Of a stretch of DNA of 64,000 nucleotides, positions 1-9,365 are shown piece by piece. The stretch is taken from positions 146,612,057 to 146,676,056 of the forward strand of contig NC_062219.1 in NCBI RefSeq assembly GCF_902686445.1, given 5' to 3'. Origin of the DNA: Sciurus carolinensis. Its lineage: Eukaryota > Chordata > Mammalia > Rodentia > Sciuridae. How positions within the stretch are numbered: position 1 is the first letter of the stretch; each line of letters opens with the position of its first letter. The notes under the pieces are model-generated. The model saw only the letters and a list, made by a program, of their open reading frames with translations. It had not been told where the DNA came from and did no database searches. Both the position numbers and the translations under genes were made by a program.

Positions 1-109
1 AAGTGACCAAGGACAGAAAGTTCTGAAACTGAGTCAAAATAAACCTTTCCTCTTTCTAAGTTGCTTTATCTCTGATAATTTGTTGCAGCATGGAAAGCTG
101 ACTAATGCA
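1..109 (+). mobile_element. 3' tail of a MaLR-type LTR, cut by the window edge
   Basis: The stretch reads 'gagtcaaaataaacctttcc', then a T-rich line, then 'aaagctgactaatgca'. This is the polyadenylation region and terminus shared by the other MaLR-like LTRs in this window. The 5' part lies outside the window. It is non-coding. Confidence 0.7.
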
Positions 110-1118
110 GTGTGTGGAAATGTTGTGAGAGGGCATCAAGAACTGGCTGGGTCCCGCAGTTCTGTTCACGTGCCTCTTGCCTAGAGATCTGACTTTCCCG
201 TCTGGGCTCTGGTAAGCGTGTGTCCTCTGAGCTTTTAGTAAAGGCAATAGCAAAATGATACCCTTGCTAATAATTTGCCCTAGAGATGGAAGCTGTCAGG
301 TAATCATCCAGAATTTAAAAGCTCATCTCCATATTCCTTCAGATGAAGTAAACGGCAGGATAAAAAAATAGCACAGCTTATTAGTAACATCTTGCCCATT
401 TTTCCCTAAATGGTTAGAACACACTGCCTTTCCCCTGCTCTTTATTAAAGCTGTCTATTTTTCAGTTCTAAATCCTAGGAGGATTTTCCCCCATGAATTT
501 AACATGACGGAGGAAATTTGCTCCGGGGTAAAACTTGGCTGCAAATTATCTGAGATAGGCTTCTTAATAAAAAAAAGACCAAAAATGAATCATAGCCTTT
601 TAGTAGTTTCAAACGCAGAGTTACCCTTCTCCTTCACCCCAGTGTCATGATTATTCATAATGGAAATGGGCCAGCTTTATAAAACGATTTCATGCAACAA
701 ACGTCCTTTGTGTTCAGCGTTGGAAGCTGGTGCCACTGTGGGCCAGGAGAGTCTGCAAGAGAGACGGAGTCGGAGGCTGCAGAGAAGAGTGGAGCTGCCA
801 CTGCTGAGCTTCCTAAGAGGCCACCGCCTCACAGGGACGGGCTCACAGGTGGTGGGCGCACAGGACCCTCAGTGCCAGGCAGCACCTTCTGAAACGGCAC
901 TCGGTTACCTGCTCCAGCCCGGGTCCTTGCAAACGCACACCTTGGTCTTGCAGTTATGCGTTCAACCCAAAGCAAATGCAGCCTGTGCAGAGGAACCCAA
1001 GCGCACCATCCTCCTTTCCGGGGCCTCTCTTCTGCTCCCCCTCTCTGCAGGGAGAAGTTGAGGCATAGCCCCTGCCCTCTTGCCGTGGGGATCGTGACCC
1101 TCCCCCGTGGCAGTACAC
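110..1118. other. Unique sequence, no gene seen
   Basis: I recognise no repeat here. The first 600 bases are AT-rich and not repetitive, with several homeodomain-like ATTA words, and could be conserved non-coding DNA. From about 700 on it is GC-richer. A 133-codon open frame at 660-1061 overlaps frames on both strands and has no recognisable domain, so I do not call it a gene. Confidence 0.5.
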
Positions 1119-1443
1119 TCAGCCCTGGTGTCTGAGGGAATTGGGTTCAGGACCTTCATGCAAAATGCCCAGTGCCCCCTGTCAAATGGCACCGTGTTTG
1201 ATCATGATGCATGCACATCTCCCGGGTGCTGTAAATCATCTCTAGATGACTTAGCACACCGGACAATGTAAGTTCTGTGTAAACAGTGGCTCTGCTGCAT
1301 TGCTTTAGGGAATAATGACAAGAAAACGTCACTAAGCGTCCAATACAGATGCATCTTTTTTTTTCCCAGAAAAATTCTCCATCTGTAGGTCGGGTGACGA
1401 GTTGGTTGAATCCTCAGGTGCGGCACCTGGAAGGACAGCTGTA
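1119..1443 (-). mobile_element. MER2-like (TcMar-Tigger) non-autonomous DNA transposon
   Basis: The order of words matches MER2 read in reverse: 'ggaattgggttcaggacc' near 1137, 'taaatcatctctagatgac', 'tttagggaataatgacaag', 'gttggttgaatcc', then a short end similar to the start. It is strongly diverged. It has the opposite orientation to the copy at 12575-12889. Confidence 0.7.
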
Positions 1444-1629
1444 CTTGATTCCAAAACGCCTTTCCCGTTTCACACTACTTCTGTTTAGGGTTCCTTTTCC
1501 TCTTGAGAAACAAGAGGTGGCCCCTTTCCATCTGATAATCAACCTAAACTTACACCAGCACTGAGGGAGCAGGCAGGGTCCCTCGCGGGAAGCCCTCGGG
1601 ACTTGGCGGGAGTGGGGTCACACCCTCTC
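1444..1629. other. Unique sequence, no gene seen
   Basis: A short unique stretch between the MER2-like element and a MIR. I see nothing in it that I recognise. Confidence 0.4.
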
Positions 1630-1755
1630 ACGACATTCCTATGCAGTAGGTTCCTCTTGACCTCTTTCCATGGATGAGGACCCCAGGCACAGAGAGCTGA
1701 AGTGACCTGGCCAAGGTCACAGAGCTGGAGCCGGGAGCCAGCTCAAGGGGGCTCA
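1630..1755 (-). mobile_element. MIR SINE fragment
   Basis: The core reads 'gatgaggaccccaggcacag ... gaagtgacctggccaaggtcacagagctggagccgggagcc', broken here into pieces. This is the reverse of the MIR core, in which 'aggaaactgaggctcagaga' is followed by the 'aaggtcacacagct' word. Confidence 0.75.
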
Positions 1756-2929
1756 GCACTGCTTCTCAGTGACAGCCTGCATGTGGCCTTCCATGGTTCA
1801 TATTCAAACCTCAGTTTCAAACCCCAGCCCGAGTGCCACGGTGTTTATTTTTGCTTTGTGTTTTAAGGAGTGTGGGAACCTCTCTCCACCAGCGCCCTGG
1901 ATGTCGAGGCCGCGGCCTCCGCTGACGCTCCCTCGCGCTGCCCGGCTCCAGGCCACCTCTCCCAGGCAGCCCAAGTGCACAGCACAAGGTCCTTGAACGA
2001 CACACCCTTTTAACTTCCAGTGTTTCTCAGGAAATAAGCCTTCAACACCCAGCGAGTAGACATACAGGTAGAGCCAAACGGGATTACTGATTACCGTCTG
2101 GATTGCCAGAGCTGTTTTTGACTAAAGGACCGAGAGGAACAACAGAAGGATCTAAGTCTTCACAAGCCTTTGCACTTTCAAAGTATCACCGTGAACCCTC
2201 TTTTCTTTGCCGGCCCTGCTCACAGGCTTCGAATTTCCACCACTAAGCCCCGGGCAGAGAACAAGAGCTGGCTGGGGACTGGTCAGGCCTCCAAGTGGGC
2301 AGAGAACCCACGCTCACCCTCATCCTGCGCGTGCCCAAGGGCAGCCCTGTTCCAGACCCACACCTCCCGGGAAACCGACCAAAATACCCAAGACAACTCC
2401 ACAAAGCTTTCCTGAGAAATGGAGATGTCACTCGAGACTTGGAGGAAAGACAGAAAATTTTGCATTATGCACGTGGTGTCACAAGAACCTCTGAAAACAC
2501 ACTGCTAAGGGGGTCTCCTTAAGGGGTCCGCTTCTGTTCTTTCTTTCTAGACCCCATAAACACCAACAAAGACGGGGGCAGGGGAATGAACCTCGTGACC
2601 GTAGGGAAGAAAAATGTGGGAGAAGAGCTGGAGGGGAGAAATATTTTTCCGTAAATGCAGGAGAGCCAAATATCTTCGGTGGCTATTAGCATAGGGGAAG
2701 TCAGTGAAATAAACTTGTGAAATTAAATTCCTTGCTGCCTCTCGTCTCTTTAGAACTCTGTGTTACTCACAGACCATGAGGGTAAATTGCAATGTCACGA
2801 CATCGAAGGTGGTGGGATTCACTCCTTTCCAAAACTTCTCTGTCTACCGCGCAATTTGTCAAAAGAAGACACAATCCTTGCCTCTTCATGTAAAAACCTC
2901 TCTGACACTTAATGCAAGAATTTGATCAT
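1756..2929. other. Unique sequence, no gene seen
   Basis: No repeat family is recognised. A small CpG cluster at about 1890-1945 includes the perfect 14-bp palindrome GAGGCCGCGGCCTC at 1906-1919. Open frames of 60-95 codons overlap each other on both strands between 2170 and 2520 and look like chance frames. Confidence 0.5.
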
Positions 2930-3308
2930 TGTCTTAGTTCATTTTCTGTTGCTATAACAAATTACCTGAAACTAGTAAGTTATAAAGTATAGAGGTGTAT
3001 TTGGCTCATGGTTCTGGAGGCTGGAAAGTCCAAAAGTAGGGTGGTAGCATCTGTTCAGCATCTGGTGAGGGCCTTGCGCGGCATGATCATGTGACCTGAC
3101 AGAGCTAGCTGCAGGCTTGGGTCTCTCCCTCTTCTTACAAAGTACTAATGCCATCATGGGGGTCCCACCCACACGACATCACCTAATCCTGATCACCCCC
3201 AAAGGCCCCACCTCCAAGCACCACTAGCATACAATTTGGGAGATTAAATCGGCAACACATGAAATTTTTTTTGGGGGGGGTGGGGGGACACACATTTAGC
3301 GCATTGCA
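2930..3308 (-). mobile_element. MaLR solo LTR (MST/MLT1-like), complete
   Basis: The element begins 'tgtcttagttcattttctgt' and ends 'cacatttagcgcattgca', giving TG...CA ends. In between lie 'gctataacaaattacctgaaact', 'ttggctcatggttctggagg' split over two blocks, and 'ggccccacctccaagcacca'. This is the reverse complement of a MaLR LTR. A short G-run expansion lies near 3273-3288. Confidence 0.85.
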
Positions 3309-3663
3309 GTTTTCAATAAAAATCAAGTTTGGAGGCTCCCAAGTTGCTCAACTGCAGCTATAAAAAGAAGCAGCTGTGAACCCGTCAAGAGTCTCAGTTT
3401 ACTGCCCTTGAACTTGAAGATCAGTGGCCTAGGAGTGAAGAACTGATCACATTTGCATGCAAATGTCTAGGGACAGCAGATGCAGCTTGTTATCCTGAGT
3501 AATCTGAGTCGCAAGGCAATGCCACCTGTTCCTTAACAAAAATCAAAGCCTCTTCTTGCCTCAGTGCCACTGGGTACCAGCCACAAGGGCCAGCACCACC
3601 CCTACACCTGGAGCAGGCATCCACCACCAGCATCGCCATCTGTAAACACAGCTGCTCTGCTCT
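3309..3663. other. Unique sequence, no gene seen
   Basis: Non-repetitive DNA between the LTR and the left arm of the inverted duplication. I see no exon-like frame and no recognisable element. Confidence 0.4.
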
Positions 3664-3844
3664 GGGCCCAAGAAAACACTCCTGGCTTATTTGGTTCTCT
3701 TACAGGAAGGATTCTTAATTTTACTGATTTCCTTCCTAATTAGATTTAGCATTTAAGATTGCCCATTAGCCCAGGGTTTTCCTGTAGAGTCCATTCTCCG
3801 TCACGCCTGCCTGGCTCGTAGTGCCACAGCTGTGTGATCGACAG
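3664..3844 (+). repeat. Left arm of a local inverted duplication
   Basis: From 'ttggttctctt' at 3691 to 'ccacagctgtgtgat' near 3839, this stretch matches the reverse complement of 4420-4575 at roughly 80-85% by eye, with only small gaps. A further block, 'ggcccaagaaaa' near 3665, matches the reverse complement of 4647-4658 after a gap of about 75 bases on the right arm. I do not recognise the sequence as an interspersed repeat. Confidence 0.8.
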
Positions 3845-3940
3845 CCCTCGCCCAAAACAGTAACGTCAGCTGCACGCGGAGTTCCCCAGCCTGGTGGGCA
3901 GAACCCTCGTCACTACGACAGAGTCTAGCAGAGAGCATTC

Positions 3941-4244
3941 AAAAGTCATTTGTTCCCAGCAGCTCAGGAGGCTGAGGCAGGAGGCTCAGGAGTTCAAAAC
4001 CAGCCTCAACAATGAAGAGAGGCCCTAAGCAACTTAGAGAGACCCTTTCTTTAAATAAGGCATCAAAAGGGCTGGGAAGGGGGGGGGGGGGCTGGAGAGA
4101 TAGCTCACTTGGTAGGGTGCTTGCCTTGTAAGCACCGAGCCCTGGGTTCCATCCCCAGCACCGCAAAAAAAAAGGGCTGGGGATGTGGCTCAGTGAGTAA
4201 GCACTCCTGGGTTCAATCCCTGGTACCAAAAAAAGACATTTGTT
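3941..4244 (+). mobile_element. 5'-truncated B1-dID SINE with target-site duplications and a nested ID element
   Basis: The B1 half runs from 'cccagcagctcaggaggctg' (3955), and the ID half ends 'gttcaatccctggtacc' before an A tail. Flanking direct repeats AAAAGTCATTTGTT (3941-3954) and AAAAGACATTTGTT (4231-4244) differ at one base. The first bases of the B1 half are missing. A separate ID copy interrupts the middle. The element sits in the spacer of the inverted duplication and so is younger than it. Confidence 0.9.
4091..4173 (+). mobile_element. ID SINE nested in a B1-dID SINE
   Basis: Reads 'gctggagagatagctcactt', then 'gggtgcttgccttgtaagca', then 'gttccatccccagcacc' with an A9 tail. This is a tRNA-Ala-derived ID element with A/B-box-like words. 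It follows a run of about 12 G. Its 'ggagagatagctcacttggt' wording differs from the ID half of the host SINE, so it is a separate insertion. Confidence 0.85.
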
Positions 4245-4419
4245 GAATGACCAAATGACTCGTGGGCGCCTGGGAGCCCCCGATGGCCTTGCTTACCTTC
4301 CCATCACCCCAGAGGCCGGCGAGGTTCTTCACAGGAGCTTCTTGAACGCAGCCAGGTTGCAGAGCCCGCCCGCAGGTTTGGGCTGTGTGCATCTCTGCTT
4401 GGAATAGATGCGGCTCTAA

Positions 4420-4658
4420 CTGCCAATCACACAGCTGTGGCACGGCAAACCAGGCAGACACGGTGGAGAATGAGGCTCTTACAGGGAAGCTCCAGGTTAA
4501 TGTGCAACCCTAATTGCTAAATCTAATTAAGAAGGAAATCAGTTAAATTAAGAATCCTTCTTGCAAGAGAACCAACTTTTTCATTCCTCATGTGTTTTTA
4601 TCAACTTCCTCAAAGTCCAAGGCAAGACAGCAGGACAGCAAGGGGATTTTCTTGGGCC
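4420..4658 (-). repeat. Right arm of a local inverted duplication
   Basis: The reverse complement of 4420-4575 aligns with 3691-3844, including shared words 'gaaggattcttaattt', 'actgatttccttc', 'taattagatttagca', 'attctcc' and 'gtgccacagctgtgtgat'. The outer 'ttttcttgggcc' (4647-4658) also matches the left arm, leaving about 75 bases here with no counterpart. The arms are about 575 bases apart, or about 285 without the SINE insertion. Confidence 0.8.
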
Positions 4659-5150
4659 AAAAACTATGCCCCAGTGACTCCAGACACCCAGGAGAGAGAG
4701 ACAGACTCCTCGGTCAGTAGGTCGCTCTGTTTGCTGCACGCGCTTGGAGGAAGCAGCCACGGCCCAACCCGAGCTCCTGAGGATCTCGGCCGCAGGGGCT
4801 GGGCCCGCAGGCTTGGATCCTTGCCAACAAGCTCCCAGTTTGGAGGGCTGAGCCTCCTAATTGGGCAGAAGGACAGTCATCCCTCCGAAGCAAGTGACAG
4901 AGGGGCACCGCACAAGTCACCCCTTGCAGAAGCAGTTCCTTGGATGGCCCTCGGTCATGTGGTCTGAGCGACCCACATTCACTTAGTGTTTGAGATTTCT
5001 GTTGTGTCCACATCGCCTTCAGGGACACCCCAAACGTGGCAGGCTCCTCCTTGCTTTCCCGAGGAACACAGAAAATATGTGAATTGAAATAAAGAGACGA
5101 TGGTATGAATATTCATCACAATTGGCATATGTAATATGCAATGTGTGCAC
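4659..5150. other. Unique sequence, no gene seen
   Basis: Open frames of 125 codons (plus) and 104 codons (minus) lie over each other at 4590-5028. Neither has a recognisable domain, and the plus frame begins inside the inverted-duplication arm. I treat both as chance frames. Confidence 0.45.
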
Positions 5151-5205
5151 ATGCATTTATATTTATATATATACATATACATACATATATATAGAGAGAG
5201 AGAAC
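5150..5205. repeat. AT/AG microsatellite
   Basis: An imperfect (TA)n and (CATA)n run ends in a short (GA)n stretch, 'atatagagagagagaac'. It is a simple repeat. Confidence 0.85.
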
Positions 5206-5209
5206 ATTT

Positions 5210-5425
5210 ATTTAAGAGGTAGAGTGGTAACTTTAGCATCAGCCTCGTCAGGATTCAAGTGAGGCAATACCATTAAATGTGTAAATTGGGGCGAGTCCTA
5301 TAAGATATTAGACTTTGACTTCCTTGTCTATGAAATAGGGATGAAGCAATATCCATTCACAGTTATTTTGCAAAGATTAAATAAGCTAATGCTTTCAAAG
5401 CACTCAGTACTGTACCTAGAAAAAA
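5210..5425 (+). mobile_element. MIR SINE
   Basis: Reads in MIR order: 'agagtggtaactttagcatc', 'ggattcaagtgag', 'gacttccttgtctatgaaat', 'agattaaataagctaatg' and 'aaagcactcagtactgtacc'. This is an old, diverged but nearly full-length plus-strand copy. Confidence 0.8.
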
Positions 5426-5999
5426 GAGCAACCACCCTGTGTTGAATGCCTAAATTAATAAACTGCCAGGCACCCTCCAAACCACGGGCCCAGACCCACT
5501 CCATCCGTGAGACAATGGGACTTATTCTTATCCCCAGAACAACCGGGTCCCGAGGCTACTGTCACAGCTGCACTGGTTGCGCACTGTACAACCCAAGGAG
5601 GCACCATTCAAAGTTCACGCCTCAAGGATTTGTGTATTAACTCTTCCAATTTTATGGCACATTAGAACAATATCTCATTAGATGGAAATAAAGCAACAGG
5701 ACGAGGGGGAGACTCTTTCCACTCTGCACAAAGGCACTCTACGGGCAAGCGCTGGCCCTGGGCACCGAAGACAGGCCTTGGCGCCAGCTCCCTGGAAGAA
5801 AGCTACCGGGTTGGATGGCTTGTTCGGCCACATTGGGCTCATTCACGGGGCACAAACACTGTGGTATTGTTGAGTCGGCTTGGAAAGCCACTCTTGCTGG
5901 ACAGCATTTTGGGTGTGTAAATGTCAGCGACTGCGTTCGCTGTCCCCGTTATAACCCTTATTTTATTTCACTCTATCCTTCCTTGTGTCCAGTCTGCTG
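5426..5999. other. Unique sequence, no gene seen
   Basis: I see no recognised repeat and no convincing exon. It lies between the MIR and a GC-rich block. Confidence 0.4.
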
Positions 6000-6650
6000 T
6001 GTTTGAACGCGGAGGCCAGGCCAGCCTCTAAAGTGGCTCAGTGTGTCCACCTGCGGGGACGAAGATCCAAAGGCAGCCACTGGTCCTGCCTGGACCTGGG
6101 CCCTCTGCCCGTCTGCCTCTGTCCTTGCCACGTACCTGCACGGAGGGCCTGGCTGCCGCGCCTGGCCACCGAGGATCAATGAGGTGGGCAGGCGGGGTAA
6201 GGCCAGGTGACCCTGGGGACCCCACCAGCCATCGGGCCAGACCCGGGGCCGCGCTCGGGTGGCTGCTCCTGGAAACCGCAGCTGGTGGGGGGTCAGATGG
6301 ACAGCAGGTCTGGGGCTGGGGTGGGATCACGCCACCCCGACCCCCGTGGCTCCAACCTGGGCTTCCCTGGGCAGGTGGCCTGGTCACTCTCCTCTCGTGT
6401 TCCCAGGGCAAAGGGTAAGATGCCCCACGTTGGACCCACAAGAGTGGATCCATGCTGGGGGCTCCAGCCCCACCCACTTCCATGACCCAGGCGTCTCCAT
6501 CTTGACCACAGAGGCACCGACCGGTCACACCATCCCACGCACCGTCGACGCCCACAGAGCCACACGCCAGTCAACATCACGAGCAGGGTGAAGAGGGAGG
6601 TCACCGCAGACCCCGCCGGTCGCCCACACGTAGCCCTCCCCCTCCTCTGC
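6000..6650. other. GC-rich, CpG-bearing block
   Basis: Base composition rises sharply compared with the flanks. A hand count gives about 35 CpG in 650 bases, roughly half of the random expectation at this GC content, compared with almost none nearby. Several open frames of 90-175 codons cross it on both strands. They are long because GC-rich DNA has few stop codons, and none shows a domain I know. It may be a weak CpG island, a former one, or a GC-biased patch. Confidence 0.5.
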
Positions 6651-7434
6651 TTCTTCTGCAACAAAATCCTGATGTATTCAGGCATCTATCCAATTTAGGG
6701 GAGGCCGGACCCTCCCAGCCTCATGGAGATGCGTCTCCATGAATCTAAACTAATTGGTAATCTGATTCTTCTTGTCACTGACTGGGTTTAAAATGGCATT
6801 TGATAACATGCTAACCAATTCAAGATGTGGGGGGTCTGAAAGCTTCTGCTCTGGTTGTTTTCTCTTTTAAAGGGCTCGCAGAAACTCACATGCCATCCGC
6901 TTCACTGGCTTTGGGTATTTTTGTAAGCATGCGATGCCTGGAGCCGCTGCAGCAATCTTGTGAGAAAAAGGGGAATGGACACACACAGAGGATGGACAAT
7001 CTGCTGGGTGGGAAGCTTAAGGCCATCCTGAGAGCACCGAGAAGGAATTCGCTTCATCCTGCAGTCCCTCGCCCACCTCCTGATTAGTCAGGGAGCCAGT
7101 ACGTTTGTTTCCATTGTTGAAGCTGCTGCACTTGATTTTCTTATTACCTCCAGCCCAAAGCATCATGGTTAGCGAATTGTCCCCTGCTGCTGGGTGTGAG
7201 GCCGCCTCTCTGTAGGGCGTCTCCAGCAGTAGACACACCTGTGACCCATCGACCCATCGCAAGTTTTGCTTTGTTGTGCTGGAAACTTGAGCCGGTGATG
7301 CCCTTAATGCTTTCAACATCTGTCTTAGTTTTGATTCAATGATATTTTATCACAAAAATTCCTTTTTTTCTCCTCTATCTGCCTTCTTTCCTGTCGGATG
7401 TCAAGATTCAAATTTTAGCTCATTGTGTGTGTAG
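6651..7434. other. Unique sequence with a short perfect hairpin
   Basis: I see no gene. At 6721-6742 two perfect 9-base arms (TCATGGAGA and TCTCCATGA) flank the four bases TGCG. An AT-rich homeodomain-like stretch, 'aaactaattggtaatctgat', follows at 6747. The rest shows no recognised repeat. Confidence 0.5.
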
Positions 7435-7490
7435 TCTTTCTTTCTTTCTTTCTCTCTTTCTCTCTCTCTGTCTCTCTCTCTCTCTTCTTT
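7435..7490. repeat. CT/CTTT microsatellite
   Basis: A (TTTC)n run passes into (CT)n with single G interruptions. It lies directly next to the minus-strand SINE that follows. Confidence 0.85.
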
Positions 7491-7494
7491 ATTT

Positions 7495-7672
7495 TCTTAA
7501 CTGGGGATTGAACCCAGGGGCATTTTACCACTGAACTACATTCCCAGCCCTTTTTATTTTTTTTATTTTGAGACAGGGTTTACTAAGTTGCTGAGGCTGG
7601 CCTCAAACTCGTGATCCTCCTGACTCAGCCTCCCAAGTCCCTGGGATTACGGGCAAGCGTACCATTCCAGCA
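7495..7672 (-). mobile_element. B1-dID SINE
   Basis: On the plus strand it reads 'ggggattgaacccaggggca', 'ccactgaactacattcccag', then 'tttgagacagggtttactaa', 'cagcctcccaagtccctggg', which is the reverse of ID half plus B1 half. The 3' end of the plus-strand text is degraded ('accattccagca'). Confidence 0.85.
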
Positions 7673-8611
7673 TATCTGTACCTTCTTGCTGAGTCTGGTC
7701 TCGATGAAACTTTCTGATGATGTTTTCACTCTCTTTATCTGTTGAAAGGTTCATCTTTCTTTAGTATCTGTCTTCATCCTTTCCCTCTTTTCTTGATCTT
7801 ACATAAAATCGAGGTTGTCCACTCGACATTAGAATCGTTGTTAATGAAACCATCTCTCAGTCCTTTGTGCCTTTAAAACAATCACTGTATCATTGCTTTG
7901 TTATTGTTTTGATTTTTCATGCTGTGCTCTTGGTGGCAAATGCCAGCCTGAGATGTCCCGTGTCACTGCATGTCCCTATCGCTACTGAATTCTTATCAGA
8001 TAGGACGTCTTTCTCCTCTGTGAGCTCAGGTTTGCACGTCTCCCCGTTGGTCACTGGAAAGAGCTCCTCCCCAGCCTCCAACCCCACAACTGTAAGATAA
8101 ACGTTCCGACCCTGGCGCCTGGCAGGCAGCGAGCCAGGCAGGCAATACATCAAGAGCCAACGTTGATCGGAACTTGACCCTTTTCATTTCTCTCTCCCTA
8201 AAATGCCTAACAGAGTAATTTGTTGAGTAGATGCTCAATAACTTAAATTGTTTTGAATTCAATCAAATTGAACTTTTATAGTGGTTTTCAGAGGGAGCAC
8301 AGGTGACATGCGTGGATGCGGCTGCTCCGGAGCACCTGGGAAAGGAGTTCTAAGTGTAAGTTAACTAATCGCTTCGATATCCAGCGTTTGACCCTAATGA
8401 TGAAAGGCTTGGAGATGTCAGGAGATGGCCATGTCCACCTTCTTCTTAGTCCTCCTCGCCTGGACCAAAAGAAAAAAAGACTACATTAAGATTCTCAAAA
8501 TGTATCAGTATCATATTTTCTATTGTTTGAGGATAACATACAGCTTTTTCAGATCTTATATTCATTCTTTTTATTGTCAATCCTGAGTTTCCAACAGTGG
8601 TGACAGATTTC
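7673..8611. other. Unique sequence, no gene seen
   Basis: Small overlapping frames (77-78 codons) at 7867-8262 lie on both strands with no recognised product. Nothing else is recognised. Confidence 0.4.
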
Positions 8612-8860
8612 ATTTCATTCATTCAAACCTTCATTCATTCAGTCAACAAACCTTTGCTGATTGTCCCCTGGAGACTGAGCACTGTTCTGGGAGCGCAGGA
8701 TGTACCAGTGAACAAAACCATCAGTGCTGACACTTAGGTGCTAGTTCAGAAGACACTAGGATGTCCTAAGTCCACAAACTTGGGAGAAGTGGTTCTCTAA
8801 TATGGCTGGGAAGGGGCATTGAGGTGCTATCTGAGCTGGGTCTCATTTTAAAAGAAGGGT
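8612..8860 (-). mobile_element. L2 LINE 3' fragment
   Basis: Reads 'cattcattcagtcaacaaac', 'agactgagcactgttctggg', 'caggatgtaccagtgaacaa'. This is the reverse-orientation L2 3' end (the 'gcactgttctaggcgctggg' and 'cagtgaacaaaac' words). It fades out before the T-rich run. Confidence 0.6.
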
Positions 8861-8907
8861 TTTTTTTGTTTGTTTGTTTGTTTTTGTTTTGTTTTGTTTT
8901 GCTTTTT
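8861..8907. repeat. (TTTG)n/(TTTTG)n simple repeat
   Basis: A T8 run is followed by four TTTG-type units, several TTTTG units and a T6 run. Confidence 0.9.
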
Positions 8908-9226
8908 TATCTTTGGACAGTCTTCAGCTATTCACTTGCTTTGTTCTCTAGCAGAAGTCCCTTGCGCGAAAGACTGAGGTCTAGCGATGTGATACTGGGA
9001 AAGTCCTAACCTTTCCCTGAGTCTCGCTTCTTGTGATGGGAAGAAAGGAGGTTGGAGACCCAGAGGAGTCCTGTGGAGTTCTGAAATGATAATGTTCTCA
9101 TGGAACACGTGAAAGAAATCCCTCTAGCGACAGCCACTGCTGACACTCCGGACAGCTCTCCCTTTGTTTTAAGACCTAAGTGGTCCACACTCTCCTGCAG
9201 AGCACATCTATTGAATTACTGTTTGG
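8908..9226. other. Unique sequence, no gene seen
   Basis: Opposed frames of 60-77 codons end in this stretch, and one runs into the ID SINE. Nothing is recognised. Confidence 0.4.
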
Positions 9227-9365
9227 TAAATTCTTTTATTTATTTATTTATTTAATACCTTTATTTTTATGTGGTGCTGAGGATCGAACCCAGGACCTCA
9301 CGCATGCGAGGCGTGAGCATGCTACCACTGAGCCACAACCACAGTCCTGTTTCCTAAATTCTTTA
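9227..9365 (-). mobile_element. ID SINE with target-site duplications
   Basis: Plus-strand text reads '(ttta)n', 'tttttatgtggtgctgagga', 'tcgaacccaggacctcacgc', 'ctaccactgagccacaacca', which is the reverse of a squirrel ID element with a TTTA-rich tail. The flanks TAAATTCTTTT (9227-9237) and TAAATTCTTTA (9355-9365) are a target-site duplication. The element body is about 9238-9350. Confidence 0.9.

Noticed and set aside
4091..4173. Possible tRNA gene
   Set aside because: The A/B-box-like words belong to an ID SINE with an A tail. It does not fold as a complete tRNA and lies inside another SINE.
6028..6685. Frames of 90-175 codons in the GC-rich block
   Set aside because: Long frames in several phases and on both strands at once are expected where stop codons are rare. 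No domain, no splice structure and no conserved motif is seen.
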